Source: Coriobacteriaceae bacterium (GTDB taxonomy: Bacteria; Actinomycetota; Coriobacteriia; Coriobacteriales; Eggerthellaceae). From it: a DNA stretch of 26,276 bases. Position 1 is the first letter of the stretch. Each line of letters starts with the position of its first letter. The DNA is taken from contig SFII01000007.1 of NCBI GenBank assembly GCA_004555335.1, positions 1 through 26,276 on the forward strand, written 5' to 3'. Positions 18,633-26,276 of the stretch are shown here, piece after piece. A model generated the notes under the pieces. The model made no database searches and had not been told where the DNA came from. It was given only the letters and a program-made list of their open reading frames with translations. The translations under genes were made by a program, and so were the position numbers.

Positions 18633-19232
18633 TTACCCGAAGACGGTATTCCAGAGTGATTCTACCTCCGAGACCAAGTCGTCTTCGCTGCCATCGTTTT
18701 GCAGCACATAATCCGCCCAGGCAGCACGCTGGGCATCGGTAGGCTGCCGGGCAATGCGGGCGCGGACGTCATCTTCGGAAAAGCCCCGCGAAACCGCACG
18801 GGCAACGCGCAGGTCCTCGCGCGCCGCCACTGCCACGATCGCGCAGCAGCGCTCGAGGAGCGCTTCGAAGGCCCCTTCAGGTCCGGAAAAGGCGGAAACC
18901 TCTATCACGACCGCAGGGCATTCCTCGCGAAGGGCGCTATCGAGCATCGCCGACGCCGAGCGCACGATCGCCGGATGGGTGATCTGCGAAAGCCGCCTTG
19001 CGGATTCGCTGCTCGCGAATGCGGCCCGGGCGAGCAGCGGCCTGCTTACCGCTCCATCCACCTGGATATGCTCCCCGAATTCCGCTACGAGGGCACGGGC
19101 TACCGCGGCATCCAGCAGGACTTCGTGCCCGATCCGGTCGAGATCGATGATGCGCGCACCCAGATCCCCGAGCATGCGGGCGACGGTCGATTTGCCCGAT
19201 CCCATCCCGCCGATCAGCATGATCGCCTTCAT
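18633..19232 (-). CDS. coaE: Dephospho-CoA kinase
   Basis: Catalyses the last step of coenzyme A synthesis, phosphorylating the ribose 3'-OH of dephospho-CoA. The 199-residue protein has the P-loop GGMGSGKS (8-15), IIDLDRIGHEV at the usual CoA-binding position (family consensus DAD), ITHPAIV, and the LID region with REDLRVARAVSR and ARIARQ. It ends with the typical DYVLQNDGSEDDL. The start at 19232 matches the family; GGAAGG lies about 11 bases upstream. The open frame to 19301 adds 23 residues unlike the family. It lies directly upstream of uvrB on the same strand, a pairing also seen in other actinobacteria. Stop is TAA. Confidence 0.94.
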   Translation of the reverse strand: MKAIMLIGGMGSGKSTVARMLGDLGARIIDLDRIGHEVLLDAAVARALVAEFGEHIQVDGAVSRPLLARAAFASSESARRLSQITHPAIVRSASAMLDSALREECPAVVIEVSAFSGPEGAFEALLERCCAIVAVAAREDLRVARAVSRGFSEDDVRARIARQPTDAQRAAWADYVLQNDGSEDDLVSEVESLWNTVFG

Positions 19233-19519
19233 ATGCGCATTATCCTTCCAAGTCGGTCCTACCCCGACCATGGTAGCACCCGCCGGACACGCGGACACCA
19301 TAAGCGATCCGGCGCGTCGGTGTGATTATTTTCTTACCGGATACGGATAGATAAGGCGAATACGCGACGATGCGTCTATACTTCTTTTCCGCTTGGTTAA
19401 TAGCCTCTGAAAAACCGCTGAAAGGCTTGCAGCGACAGCTGGAAACGGCACGCTCTCGGGCCTGCGGCAAAACCGCATTCGATTCGTGATTCGCCTCTAC
19501 CGGGGAAGGGCAGAAAACG

Positions 19520-21877
19520 ATGGATAACCGCTACAGCCGCGACCGCTACGGAAGCGGCGCGAACGCACAGGAACGACAGATGGGCCCAGACGGCGCCCTC
19601 GCTTCCCGTAATGGCGAATTCGAATTCGAGTCCAACCCCCTCTATCGAGGGCGGGATGCCGCCGACTACAGCCGCGACCGCTACGGACGAAACGGCAACG
19701 CTGACGGCGAGCGCGCTTTGCGGGGCGCAGGATCGGCGCGTCCTTCGGTGAAGGGCGCGTCCCGGCACGTACCCGAATACCGCGCCGATTCGCCCGTCGA
19801 AGGGGCATCCCGGTCCCGCAAACCCGCAAAAGCTTCCAGGATGCACGCGCCCGATGGCGCTAAGAGGGCGCAGAACAGCCCCGCTCCCAAAGCGAGGCCT
19901 GCAAAACATCCCGAATCCCCCGCCCAGAAGAAAGAACCCAAGGCCGCATCGGAAAAGAAAGGGCGCTATATCCCCGCACTCGACGGCTTGCGCGCTTTCG
20001 CGGTGCTTGCGGTCATCGCCTACCATATGGGTTTCGCCTGGGCCCCGAGCGGCCTTTTGGGCGTCACGGCCTTCTTCGTCCTTTCCGGCTACCTCATTAC
20101 CAGCCTGCTGCTCATCGAATGGGACAATAACGGGCGCATCGACCTTCCGCAATTCTGGCTGAGGCGCGTCAGGCGCCTTTTCCCCGCCATCGTGTTCGTC
20201 ATCATGTGCTCTGCCGCGCTCTTCACCATCTTCGACCACAGCCTGCTCACCAAGCTGCGCGAGGACCTGGTTGCCGCGCTCCTATGGTTCACGAACTGGT
20301 GGTATATCCTGCGCGACGTCTCCTACTTCGAAGCGCTGGGCGCGCCCTCGCCGCTCACGCACTTCTGGTCGCTCGCCATCGAGGAGCAGTTCTATCTGGT
20401 ATGGCCGCTCATCCTGGTAGGCTGCCATAAGCTGGGACTGAGCCGAAAGGCGATGGGCAGCGGCGCGCTTGCACTCGCCTTGCTCTCCGCACTGGAGATG
20501 GCATTGCTCTTCTCGCCAGACACGGACCCCAGCCGCGTCTACTACGGAACGGACACCCGCGCCTTCTCGCTCCTTATCGGAGCCTTCATGGCCTTCGCAT
20601 GGCCATCGGTCAGGCCCGGGGCGCAAAGCGGCAGGGCATTGCCGCAAAGAGCCAGAATAGCCCTCGACGGAGCCGGAATCGCCGCTTTCGCAGGGCTGAT
20701 CATCATGATCGTCGCCGTCGGTGACAACTCGCCCTTCCTCTACCATGGGGGCCTGCTGTTGGCCTCGGTGCTGACCGCCGTGGTCATCGCGGCGCTCGCC
20801 CATCCCGAAAGCGCCTTCGCACGGATCATGGCCGCAAAGCCCCTGGTCTGGATCGGCGTGCGCTCCTACGGCATCTACCTGTGGCATTACCCCCTGTTGC
20901 TGCTGATGATCCCCGTCAGCAAGGTAACCGACACCCCCTGGTACGTCTACCCGATCGTCCTCGCGATCATCTTCGCCTGCGCGGCCTTCTCCTACCGTTT
21001 CGTGGAAAACCCCATCAGGCATGGGGCCATCGGACGCTTCGCACGGCAACTCCGTGAGAATCGCGCAACCGTCCCCGGCTGGCTCCGCATGCACATCCTG
21101 CCCACCGCTGCCGCGGGAGTGCTCGCCTGCGTATGCATCGGCGGCCTGATCGCGGTCCCCGATACCTCCGCCATCGAAGGCGCCGACCTGCTGACCGAGG
21201 AAGGCCCCCAAGTCGCAGGTCTGGATTCCCTTGAAAACGGGGATGCCGCAGACGCATCCGAGACGCCCAAGCTCGACGTCCTCCTGATAGGCGACTCGGT
21301 CTCGGTCCGCGCCATACCCTACTTCCAGGAAACCTTCCCCTATGGCGCGATCGACGCCCAGATCAACCGATGGTTCGGTACGGGCATCGAAGTATTCCAG
21401 GGTTATCTCGATCAGGATGTCGTCGGCGACGTCGTGGTCTTCGCACTGGGCACCAATGGTCCCGTCTCCGACGAGGAATTCGACGAGCTCATGGAACTTG
21501 CCGGCCCCGACCGGCAGGTCTTCTTCGTCAACACCCGAAGCCCCCAGTCCTGGGTACTGGAAAGCAACGACGCCCTGCAACGAGGCGCCGACAGGCACCC
21601 CAACGCGCACGTCATAGACTGGTACAACACGAGCTATGGAAGGGGAGAGCTCTTCGACGGCGATGGCACCCACCTTTCCGAAGAGGGCGCGCAATTCTAT
21701 ATCTCGATGATCGACGATGCGATCGCCCCCTACCTGCCCGAGCATGCAGAAGGCGACCAGAAGGTCGACCTTGCCGGAACCGGACTCGGCGGGGAACAGG
21801 CGCAGCAAGACGGATCCGGCCAAACCGACCCCGATCAGGCCGAAGCCGCCCAGACCATGGGGGAACTCGGCGCGTAA
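19520..21877 (+). CDS. OatA-like acyltransferase (AT3 membrane domain fused to SGNH domain)
   Basis: 785-residue membrane O-acyltransferase, probably acetylating peptidoglycan or another cell-surface glycan. Residues 1-147 are a disordered, basic cytoplasmic tail holding two copies of YSRDRYG (residues 5 and 50). From 148 comes the acyltransferase-3 domain: IPALDGLRAFAVLAVIAYH with its functional His, the RRVRRLFPAI motif, HFWSLAIEEQFYLVWP, and about ten membrane helices to about residue 500. The extracellular SGNH domain follows: GDS (S593), GTNG, and DGTHLS with D715 and H718, giving a complete catalytic set. The tail after it is Gln/Asp/Gly-rich. GGGGAAGGG lies before the ATG. It is first of three same-strand envelope genes and divergent from coaE. 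Stop is TAA. Confidence 0.93.
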   Translation: MDNRYSRDRYGSGANAQERQMGPDGALASRNGEFEFESNPLYRGRDAADYSRDRYGRNGNADGERALRGAGSARPSVKGASRHVPEYRADSPVEGASRSRKPAKASRMHAPDGAKRAQNSPAPKARPAKHPESPAQKKEPKAASEKKGRYIPALDGLRAFAVLAVIAYHMGFAWAPSGLLGVTAFFVLSGYLITSLLLIEWDNNGRIDLPQFWLRRVRRLFPAIVFVIMCSAALFTIFDHSLLTKLREDLVAALLWFTNWWYILRDVSYFEALGAPSPLTHFWSLAIEEQFYLVWPLILVGCHKLGLSRKAMGSGALALALLSALEMALLFSPDTDPSRVYYGTDTRAFSLLIGAFMAFAWPSVRPGAQSGRALPQRARIALDGAGIAAFAGLIIMIVAVGDNSPFLYHGGLLLASVLTAVVIAALAHPESAFARIMAAKPLVWIGVRSYGIYLWHYPLLLLMIPVSKVTDTPWYVYPIVLAIIFACAAFSYRFVENPIRHGAIGRFARQLRENRATVPGWLRMHILPTAAAGVLACVCIGGLIAVPDTSAIEGADLLTEEGPQVAGLDSLENGDAADASETPKLDVLLIGDSVSVRAIPYFQETFPYGAIDAQINRWFGTGIEVFQGYLDQDVVGDVVVFALGTNGPVSDEEFDELMELAGPDRQVFFVNTRSPQSWVLESNDALQRGADRHPNAHVIDWYNTSYGRGELFDGDGTHLSEEGAQFYISMIDDAIAPYLPEHAEGDQKVDLAGTGLGGEQAQQDGSGQTDPDQAEAAQTMGELGA

Positions 21878-21927
21878 GGCGGCGTTTCACCCCCTTACCC
21901 GCTAGCGTGCATCCATACGCGACTGCA

Positions 21928-21944
21928 TGCCCATACAATGGGCA
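21928..21944. repeat. Short inverted repeat upstream of the MBOAT gene
   Basis: TGCCCAT (21928-21934) and ATGGGCA (21938-21944) are perfect 7-base arms with a 3-base spacer, in the 190-base gap between the acyltransferase and MBOAT genes. A TAAAAT that could be a -10 box follows at 21953. It may be an operator or a weak terminator; the sequence alone does not decide. Confidence 0.4.
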
Positions 21945-22067
21945 AGTTGGAGTAAAATCCATCTGATATCCATCCTGCGCCGCAAAGCCGGAAAACCCCG
22001 CAACCGCGCCCGACCCCCGAAATGCAGGCCGGGCCTTTGCCGCGCAAGAAGCCGATAGGTTAGCTCT

Positions 22068-23465
22068 ATGGTCTTTTCCAGCCTCTTGTTCATCTTCGCG
22101 TTCCTCGCGTTGAATCTGATCGTCTACCGCAAGGTTGCCCCGCGCTACCGCAACCAGGTGCTTTTGGGCTTCTCCCTGGTCTTCTATGCCTGGGGCGGCC
22201 CCAAGTTCCTCGTCCTGCTCCTGCTCGACACCCTGGTCAGCTGGTTCTTCGCGCTCAGGATCAGTGCAACCGAACGCAAGTCGACCCGCAAGGCGCTGCT
22301 CGTGGGCGAGCTCGTGTGCCTGCTCGGCGTTTTGGGCTTCTTCAAATACCTGGGCTTCTTCCTCACCAATTGGCAGGCTCTTTTCGGGGTTCCCGAGGTG
22401 ATCCCCACCTTCGTCCTGCCCATCGGCATCTCCTTCTACACCTTCCAGCTCATTTCCTACGTCGTGGACGTATACCGCGGCAAGGTGGCCGCCCAGCCGC
22501 GCTTCTGGAAACTGCTGCTGTACGCGAGCCTATTCCACCAGTGCATCGCAGGCCCCATCGTCCGCTACGAGACCATCGCCAGCGAGATCGACTTCCGCAA
22601 GGTCACCCGCGAGGACACCTTCGCCGGAATCAGGCGCTTCTGCGTCGGCCTGGCAAAGAAGGCGGTGCTCGCCAATTCCTGCGCCGCCGTGGCGGACTCG
22701 CTGCTCAACGGAGGCGTCGAGGCGCTCTCTTCCCAATCGACCATGGGGCTATGGCTGGGCATGATCTTCTACACCTTCCACATCTACCTGGACTTCTCCG
22801 CGTATTCCGACATGGCCATCGGCATGGGCCGCATGGTGGGATTCCACTACCTGGAGAACTTCGACCACCCCTATATGGCTAAAAGCATCCAGAGCTTCTG
22901 GAGGAAATGGCACATCTCGCTCTCCTCGTGGTTCCGTGACTACGTCTACATCCCCTTGGGCGGTAGCAGGCGCGGAAACCTGATCACCGTCCGCAACGCC
23001 CTGGTGGTCTGGGCGCTCACCGGTTTCTGGCATGGCGCCAGCTGGAACTTCGTGTTCCTGATGCTCGAACGATTCGTCATCAAAGACCGCATGCCCAAGG
23101 GCGTGAACCACGTCTACACCATCCTGGTGGTCATCTTCGGCTGGGTCCTGTTCAGATTCACGAGCAATGCCGAACTGCTGTGCGTTCTCAAGGGCATGCT
23201 GGGCTTCGCGGGAGGCGGCTTCATCAACCTGCAGGCGCAGACGATATTCGCAGGAAACGTATTCCTGTTCCTGTTCTGCATCATCGCCTGCACCGATGCC
23301 GGTACCCGCATCCGCAAGGCCATGCTCGAAAAGCCCGAACCGGGTTCGGCGCTGTTCAAGGCAGCCGTCGCCATCGATGCGATCACACCCATCCTCTTGC
23401 TGCTGCTCGCCGTTATCGCACTGATCGGCAACAGCTACAACCCGTTCATCTATTTCCGCTTCTAA
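22068..23465 (+). CDS. MBOAT-family O-acyltransferase (AlgI-like)
   Basis: 465-residue polytopic membrane protein that moves acyl groups across the membrane for glycan O-acylation, as AlgI does for alginate and PatA for peptidoglycan. Key family motifs are present: FWRKWHISLSSWFRDYVYIPLGG with H282, and TGFWHGASWNF with H322, the proposed catalytic histidine. Hydrophobic segments run from the first residues (FSSLLFIFAFLALNLIVY) to the end. Length matches AlgI-type enzymes. The ribosome-binding site is weak (ATAGG), but no better start exists. The DHHW gene follows after 15 bases, so the two are almost certainly co-transcribed and act together. DltB, the D-alanylation relative, is a less likely reading because no dltA, dltC or dltD is nearby. 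Stop is TAA. Confidence 0.95.
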   Translation: MVFSSLLFIFAFLALNLIVYRKVAPRYRNQVLLGFSLVFYAWGGPKFLVLLLLDTLVSWFFALRISATERKSTRKALLVGELVCLLGVLGFFKYLGFFLTNWQALFGVPEVIPTFVLPIGISFYTFQLISYVVDVYRGKVAAQPRFWKLLLYASLFHQCIAGPIVRYETIASEIDFRKVTREDTFAGIRRFCVGLAKKAVLANSCAAVADSLLNGGVEALSSQSTMGLWLGMIFYTFHIYLDFSAYSDMAIGMGRMVGFHYLENFDHPYMAKSIQSFWRKWHISLSSWFRDYVYIPLGGSRRGNLITVRNALVVWALTGFWHGASWNFVFLMLERFVIKDRMPKGVNHVYTILVVIFGWVLFRFTSNAELLCVLKGMLGFAGGGFINLQAQTIFAGNVFLFLFCIIACTDAGTRIRKAMLEKPEPGSALFKAAVAIDAITPILLLLLAVIALIGNSYNPFIYFRF

Positions 23466-23480
23466 CTGTGGTGACCTGCC

Positions 23481-25916
23481 ATGAGTAACTATCGCAATAC
23501 CGAAAACCCCCGCAACACCAACCGCCGCAGCCCCGAACGCACCGATGCCTCGGCTAACAGGCGCATGGACCAGAACCGCCGCAACCAAGATGGCTTGCCC
23601 TCACGCAGCCGCTCGGGCAATACCGCCCGCGAAGAAAGAAGGCGCGCAGCCGAAAGGCACACCGATGCCGCTTCCCGCAACCGCACCACCCTCCCCTCAC
23701 GGGAGCGGCGCAATATGCCGCTAGAACGCAGAGAACGGCGCGAGGCATCCGGTTCCGAGCGGACGCGCAGCCGCCAAGCTCAGATGCCGAATACCGAAAG
23801 CACCCGGGCAGACCATCACAGGCAGCAGCCTGCCCCCAATAATGACCACAGCCAGGGCGTCCGCCGCATGATGCGCGCCCCGCATGCCGAAGAGCGCACG
23901 GGCGCGCAAAGCGCCCGTGCGCACCGTGTTGCGAGGGAACATACCGCCCGCACTGCCAACGAAAGCACACCCGGCAACCGCACCCGGCAAAGGGCAGGAG
24001 CGGCACCGCATCCTGCACAAAAGCGCAGCAACGCCAATCGCGGGGAGCAGGAACCCAGGCCCTCGGCAAACGCCCCAAGACAGGACGGCAATGCTCGAAG
24101 CACCCGTCCCCGCACCGCTGGGGCAAAGCCCGAGGCCAGCCGTCGCAGGCCGAACCTCCGCACGCAGGATGCAGGCGCAAGCGCACCTGCCACTGGAAGG
24201 AAGAGGTCCTCTGTAGGCACGCGCGCATCGAACGCCTCCGATACGCGTCCTGCCGCAATCACGGGAGCCGGCTCCAAGATCTCCGAATCCGCAAGCTCGC
24301 TGAAATCGTCCTTTATCGCATGGGCCAACGAGGGCAAGGTCGACCCCGCAAGCCAAGGCGCCCAGGACGCAACCCGCAAACCCAAGAAGAGCGAACAACC
24401 CGCTCCCGACTTGGTCTTGGAAGCGGGAAAGATGGAAGAACTCTCCCGTTGGCATCGCGGGGCATCCGCTGCATTCGGTTTGATCCTGACCTTGGGGATG
24501 GTGCTTGGCCTTTGCCTCTTCCTCAGGCCGACTGTTTCCCAGGCGGAAAACCGCGAGCTCTCCAAGTTCCCCTCCTTCAGCGTCGCCGACTTCGTTTCGG
24601 GCGCCTATACCGAACAGATCTCTACCTGGTATGCCGACACCTACCCCTTCCGCGACCAGCTGATCGCCGCGAACCAGGCATTCAAAGGACTGTACGGCTT
24701 CGAGGGCAGCACGCAGATGTTCGGCAACGCGGTCCAGGGCGACGACATCCCCGACGAGGGAGCCAAGTCGTCGCAGAAGAAGGATCCCGTTGCCCCCGAA
24801 ACCTATGACAGCTTCAATCTGGAAGAAGACATCCAGGGCCAGATCATGCAGGGCCTCTACGTCGATAACGGCGCAGTATACGCAACCTACGGCTTCACCC
24901 AGGAAGCGGCAGATGACTACGTCAACGCCGTCAATGGCGCTGCCGATAAGCTGGAGGGCACCACGCAGGTCTACTCCATCCTCATCCCGAACAACTCCGG
25001 AGTCCTGCTGAGCAAGGACGAATTGGCGGCATTGGGCGGATCGAACCAGGGACAGGCGATCCAGTACTACTACGATTCCTACAACGGCAAGGTGAAGACG
25101 GTTCCCACCATGCAGCCCCTGGTCGACCATAAGGACGAATACCTGTACTTCCGCACCGACCATCATTGGACGGCACTGGGCGCGTATTACGTCTACCAGT
25201 CCTTCTGCAGCCAGAAGGGAATCGAGCCCCACAAGATCGAGGATTTCAAAGAAGAGGACTTCTCGCCCTTCCTGGGCTCCTACTACTCCCAGCTGCAGCT
25301 GGAAAGCCTGACCAAGGACCCCGACACCGTCCAGGCATGGGTTCCCAATGGAACGAACGACATGAAGTACACCGATGTCGACGGGCAGACCATAGACTGG
25401 AACGTCATCAAAGACGTATCCGAATGGGACGAGGGAACGCAGTACAACTGCTTCGTCGGCGGCGACCAGCCTTGGGCGGAAATCCACAACCCCGCGATCA
25501 CCGACGGATCATCCTGCCTGGTCGTCAAGGAGTCCTACGGCAACGCATTCATCCCCTGGCTCGTCGATCATTACGAGAATGTCTATATCGTCGACTTCCG
25601 CTACAACAACGACAACGTAGTGGAGATCTGCAAGGAAAAGGAAGTGGACGACCTGATCCTGCTGAACAACATCAGCATCATCGGCAGCGTGGATGTTGCC
25701 GGCAAGATCGCAAGGTGGATGTTGCCGGCAAGATCGCAAGCCTGCTCTAACGGACCCCCGCGAACACTGACGAATTTCCCAATCGCCGCCTTCCCAACCG
25801 GGGAGGCGGCGGTTCGTCTATCGCCAAGACAACGCTTGGAAGGTCCTAGGGCAAACAACCCTACCGGAATCGTCCGAAAACCACTCGCAACCATTCATGC
25901 AGGCACGACACAGTAG
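23481..25916 (+). CDS. DHHW-family (AlgX/AlgJ-like) acylation protein with frameshifted C-terminus
   Basis: Partner of the MBOAT enzyme, probably completing O-acyl transfer outside the cell. As read, 811 residues. About residues 1-325 are a disordered cytoplasmic tail; the first 180 contain about 41 Arg and no Lys, Ile, Phe, Trp or Cys. One membrane helix follows (about 330-352), then the extracellular domain. FRTDHHWTALGAYY carries D560 and H562, matching the TDTHW catalytic motif of AlgX. KESYGNAFIPWL carries the probable nucleophile S685. A perfect 26-bp tandem duplication (25689-25740) shifts the frame after GSVDVAGKIA, replacing what would be SLL-stop (original end TAA 25748-25750, 747 residues) by 68 unrelated residues that read through a terminator hairpin. 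GGTGA lies before the ATG. The catalytic part is intact, so the protein may still work. Confidence 0.9.
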   Translation: MSNYRNTENPRNTNRRSPERTDASANRRMDQNRRNQDGLPSRSRSGNTAREERRRAAERHTDAASRNRTTLPSRERRNMPLERRERREASGSERTRSRQAQMPNTESTRADHHRQQPAPNNDHSQGVRRMMRAPHAEERTGAQSARAHRVAREHTARTANESTPGNRTRQRAGAAPHPAQKRSNANRGEQEPRPSANAPRQDGNARSTRPRTAGAKPEASRRRPNLRTQDAGASAPATGRKRSSVGTRASNASDTRPAAITGAGSKISESASSLKSSFIAWANEGKVDPASQGAQDATRKPKKSEQPAPDLVLEAGKMEELSRWHRGASAAFGLILTLGMVLGLCLFLRPTVSQAENRELSKFPSFSVADFVSGAYTEQISTWYADTYPFRDQLIAANQAFKGLYGFEGSTQMFGNAVQGDDIPDEGAKSSQKKDPVAPETYDSFNLEEDIQGQIMQGLYVDNGAVYATYGFTQEAADDYVNAVNGAADKLEGTTQVYSILIPNNSGVLLSKDELAALGGSNQGQAIQYYYDSYNGKVKTVPTMQPLVDHKDEYLYFRTDHHWTALGAYYVYQSFCSQKGIEPHKIEDFKEEDFSPFLGSYYSQLQLESLTKDPDTVQAWVPNGTNDMKYTDVDGQTIDWNVIKDVSEWDEGTQYNCFVGGDQPWAEIHNPAITDGSSCLVVKESYGNAFIPWLVDHYENVYIVDFRYNNDNVVEICKEKEVDDLILLNNISIIGSVDVAGKIARWMLPARSQACSNGPPRTLTNFPIAAFPTGEAAVRLSPRQRLEGPRANNPTGIVRKPLATIHAGTTQ
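25689..25740 (+). repeat. Perfect 26-bp tandem duplication inside the DHHW gene
   Basis: Bases 25689-25714 and 25715-25740 are identical 26-mers beginning GTGGATGTTGCC. As 26 is not a multiple of three, the second copy throws the DHHW frame off. Removing one copy restores an uninterrupted 748-codon frame to TAA 25748-25750. Identity of the copies points to a recent slippage event, or to an assembly error. Confidence 0.97.
25784..25811 (+). terminator. Terminator hairpin after the original DHHW stop
   Basis: A 12-bp stem (25784-25795 with 25800-25811, one T-G wobble) with an AACC loop lies 34 bases past the TAA at 25748-25750. The following U-tract (GTTCGTCT) is weak. Its position supports 25750 as the ancestral gene end; the present frame is translated through it. 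Confidence 0.65.
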
Positions 25917-26073
25917 CGGGATAGCACGAAAAAACCGGCGCAGCCCCAGAGGCGAGGGCTTGAGCGAAAAATCCGCCAGATTCCTTGGCGCCGTCATGGA
26001 TCTTTCGCAATGGCGCCGCACCCCCATGCCGCTACCGGTTCCGCCTTCAGCTTGCCCGCACAGGCATACGCAA
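25917..26073. other. Non-coding spacer before the acnA terminator
   Basis: With the 164 bases after the ancestral DHHW stop this makes a gap of nearly 400 bases without a convincing gene. Apart from the two terminators I see only short open frames without ribosome-binding sites. Confidence 0.5.
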
Positions 26074-26101
26074 AAGGCGCCCGGGGGTTCCCGAGCGCCT
26101 T
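26072..26101 (-). terminator. Terminator of acnA (bidirectional)
   Basis: AAGGCGC (26074-26080) pairs with GCGCCTT (26095-26101). An inner 4-bp CGGG/CCCG stem follows after one mismatch. On the minus strand four T's follow (26072-26075); on the plus strand CATTTTT follows. It lies about 45 bases past the acnA stop codon. Confidence 0.8.
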
Positions 26102-26146
26102 CATTTTTATCTGCATGTTTTCAGCAGCTGCGAAAAGGAGGCTCCC

Positions 26147-26276
26147 TTACTCTGCCAGATTACGCAACACGTACTGGAGAATGCCGCCGTTGAAGTAGTA
26201 ATCGCCCTCGGTGGGAGTGTCGACGCGAACCAATGCGGTGAACTCGACCGCGCTGCCGTCGGCTCGTTCGGCCCTC
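26147..26276 (-). CDS. acnA: Aconitate hydratase, C-terminal end (5' part outside window)
   Basis: Only the last 42 codons plus TAA are visible. They read AVEFTALVRVDTPTEGDYY and NGGILQYVLRNLAE, matching the conserved end of aconitase A/IRP1-type enzymes (typically R-[IV]-DTP-x-E-x-x-YY...GGILPYVLR). The enzyme isomerises citrate to isocitrate in the TCA cycle using a [4Fe-4S] cluster; the catalytic part lies beyond the right edge. One Pro to Gln change in the GGILP motif (GGILQ) is seen. It converges with the DHHW gene, with a terminator between. Confidence 0.88.
   Translation of the reverse strand, partial: RAERADGSAVEFTALVRVDTPTEGDYYFNGGILQYVLRNLAE

Noticed and set aside
18625..18645. GGGTA-AGC-TACCC hairpin at the end of coaE as a terminator before uvrB
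   Set aside because: A 5-bp stem with a 3-base loop and no proper T-run is too weak to separate coaE and uvrB.
23721..25487. A 588-codon minus-strand frame opposite the DHHW gene, and a similar 513-codon frame at 20282-21823
   Set aside because: Both mirror real genes on the plus strand. Cys/Gly/Arg-rich translation without motifs; no transcription signals.

Overview
The window is a high-GC (roughly 58-60 %, judged by eye), densely coding bacterial chromosome segment. The best fit is an actinobacterium of class Coriobacteriia, probably Eggerthellaceae. The reasons are the secA-prfB-...-ftsE cluster, a very large ATPase/BTAD (SARP-type) regulator, actinobacterial-looking release factor 2 sequence, and a polysaccharide acylation locus with DHHW and MBOAT proteins. 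This assignment is inference; no rRNA is present to fix it.

Left part (1-6526, all minus strand, read right to left): secA, prfB, a split transketolase (N- and C-terminal subunits as separate genes) and ftsE, which is cut by the left edge. They are closely spaced and look like one transcription unit starting from a promoter near 6600. It joins protein export, translation termination, pentose-phosphate carbon shuffling and cell division. The prfB product carries SPT where RF2 normally has the SPF stop-codon-reading tripeptide. In the same window only one of 16 genes with a normal visible end stops with TGA; nine use TAG.

Middle part (6739-12740, minus strand): a stand-alone 851-residue ATPase/SARP regulator, an orphan lipoprotein, a tRNA-Gln/tRNA-Glu operon with a near-consensus promoter and a strong terminator, and a two-gene unit of an alpha/beta hydrolase followed by a NYN-type RNase with two LOTUS (OST-HTH) domains.

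Right-middle part (12805-19232): tRNA nucleotidyltransferase (cca, TTG start) converges on recN, and D-aminoacyl-tRNA deacylase (dtd) converges on uvrB. In both pairs the stop codons overlap. A LexA/SOS-like box sits just upstream of recN. coaE lies directly upstream of uvrB on the same strand.

Right part (19520-25916, plus strand): three membrane or envelope genes forming an O-acylation locus: an OatA-like acyltransferase-3/SGNH fusion, an AlgI-like MBOAT acyltransferase, and an AlgX/AlgJ-like DHHW protein. The first and third carry long disordered cytoplasmic tails. The DHHW tail is about 325 residues; its first 180 residues are about 23 % arginine with no lysine. The DHHW gene ends in a perfect 26-bp tandem duplication that shifts its frame past the apparent original stop and through the gene's own terminator hairpin. 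The right edge holds the end of aconitase (acnA, minus strand) and its terminator.
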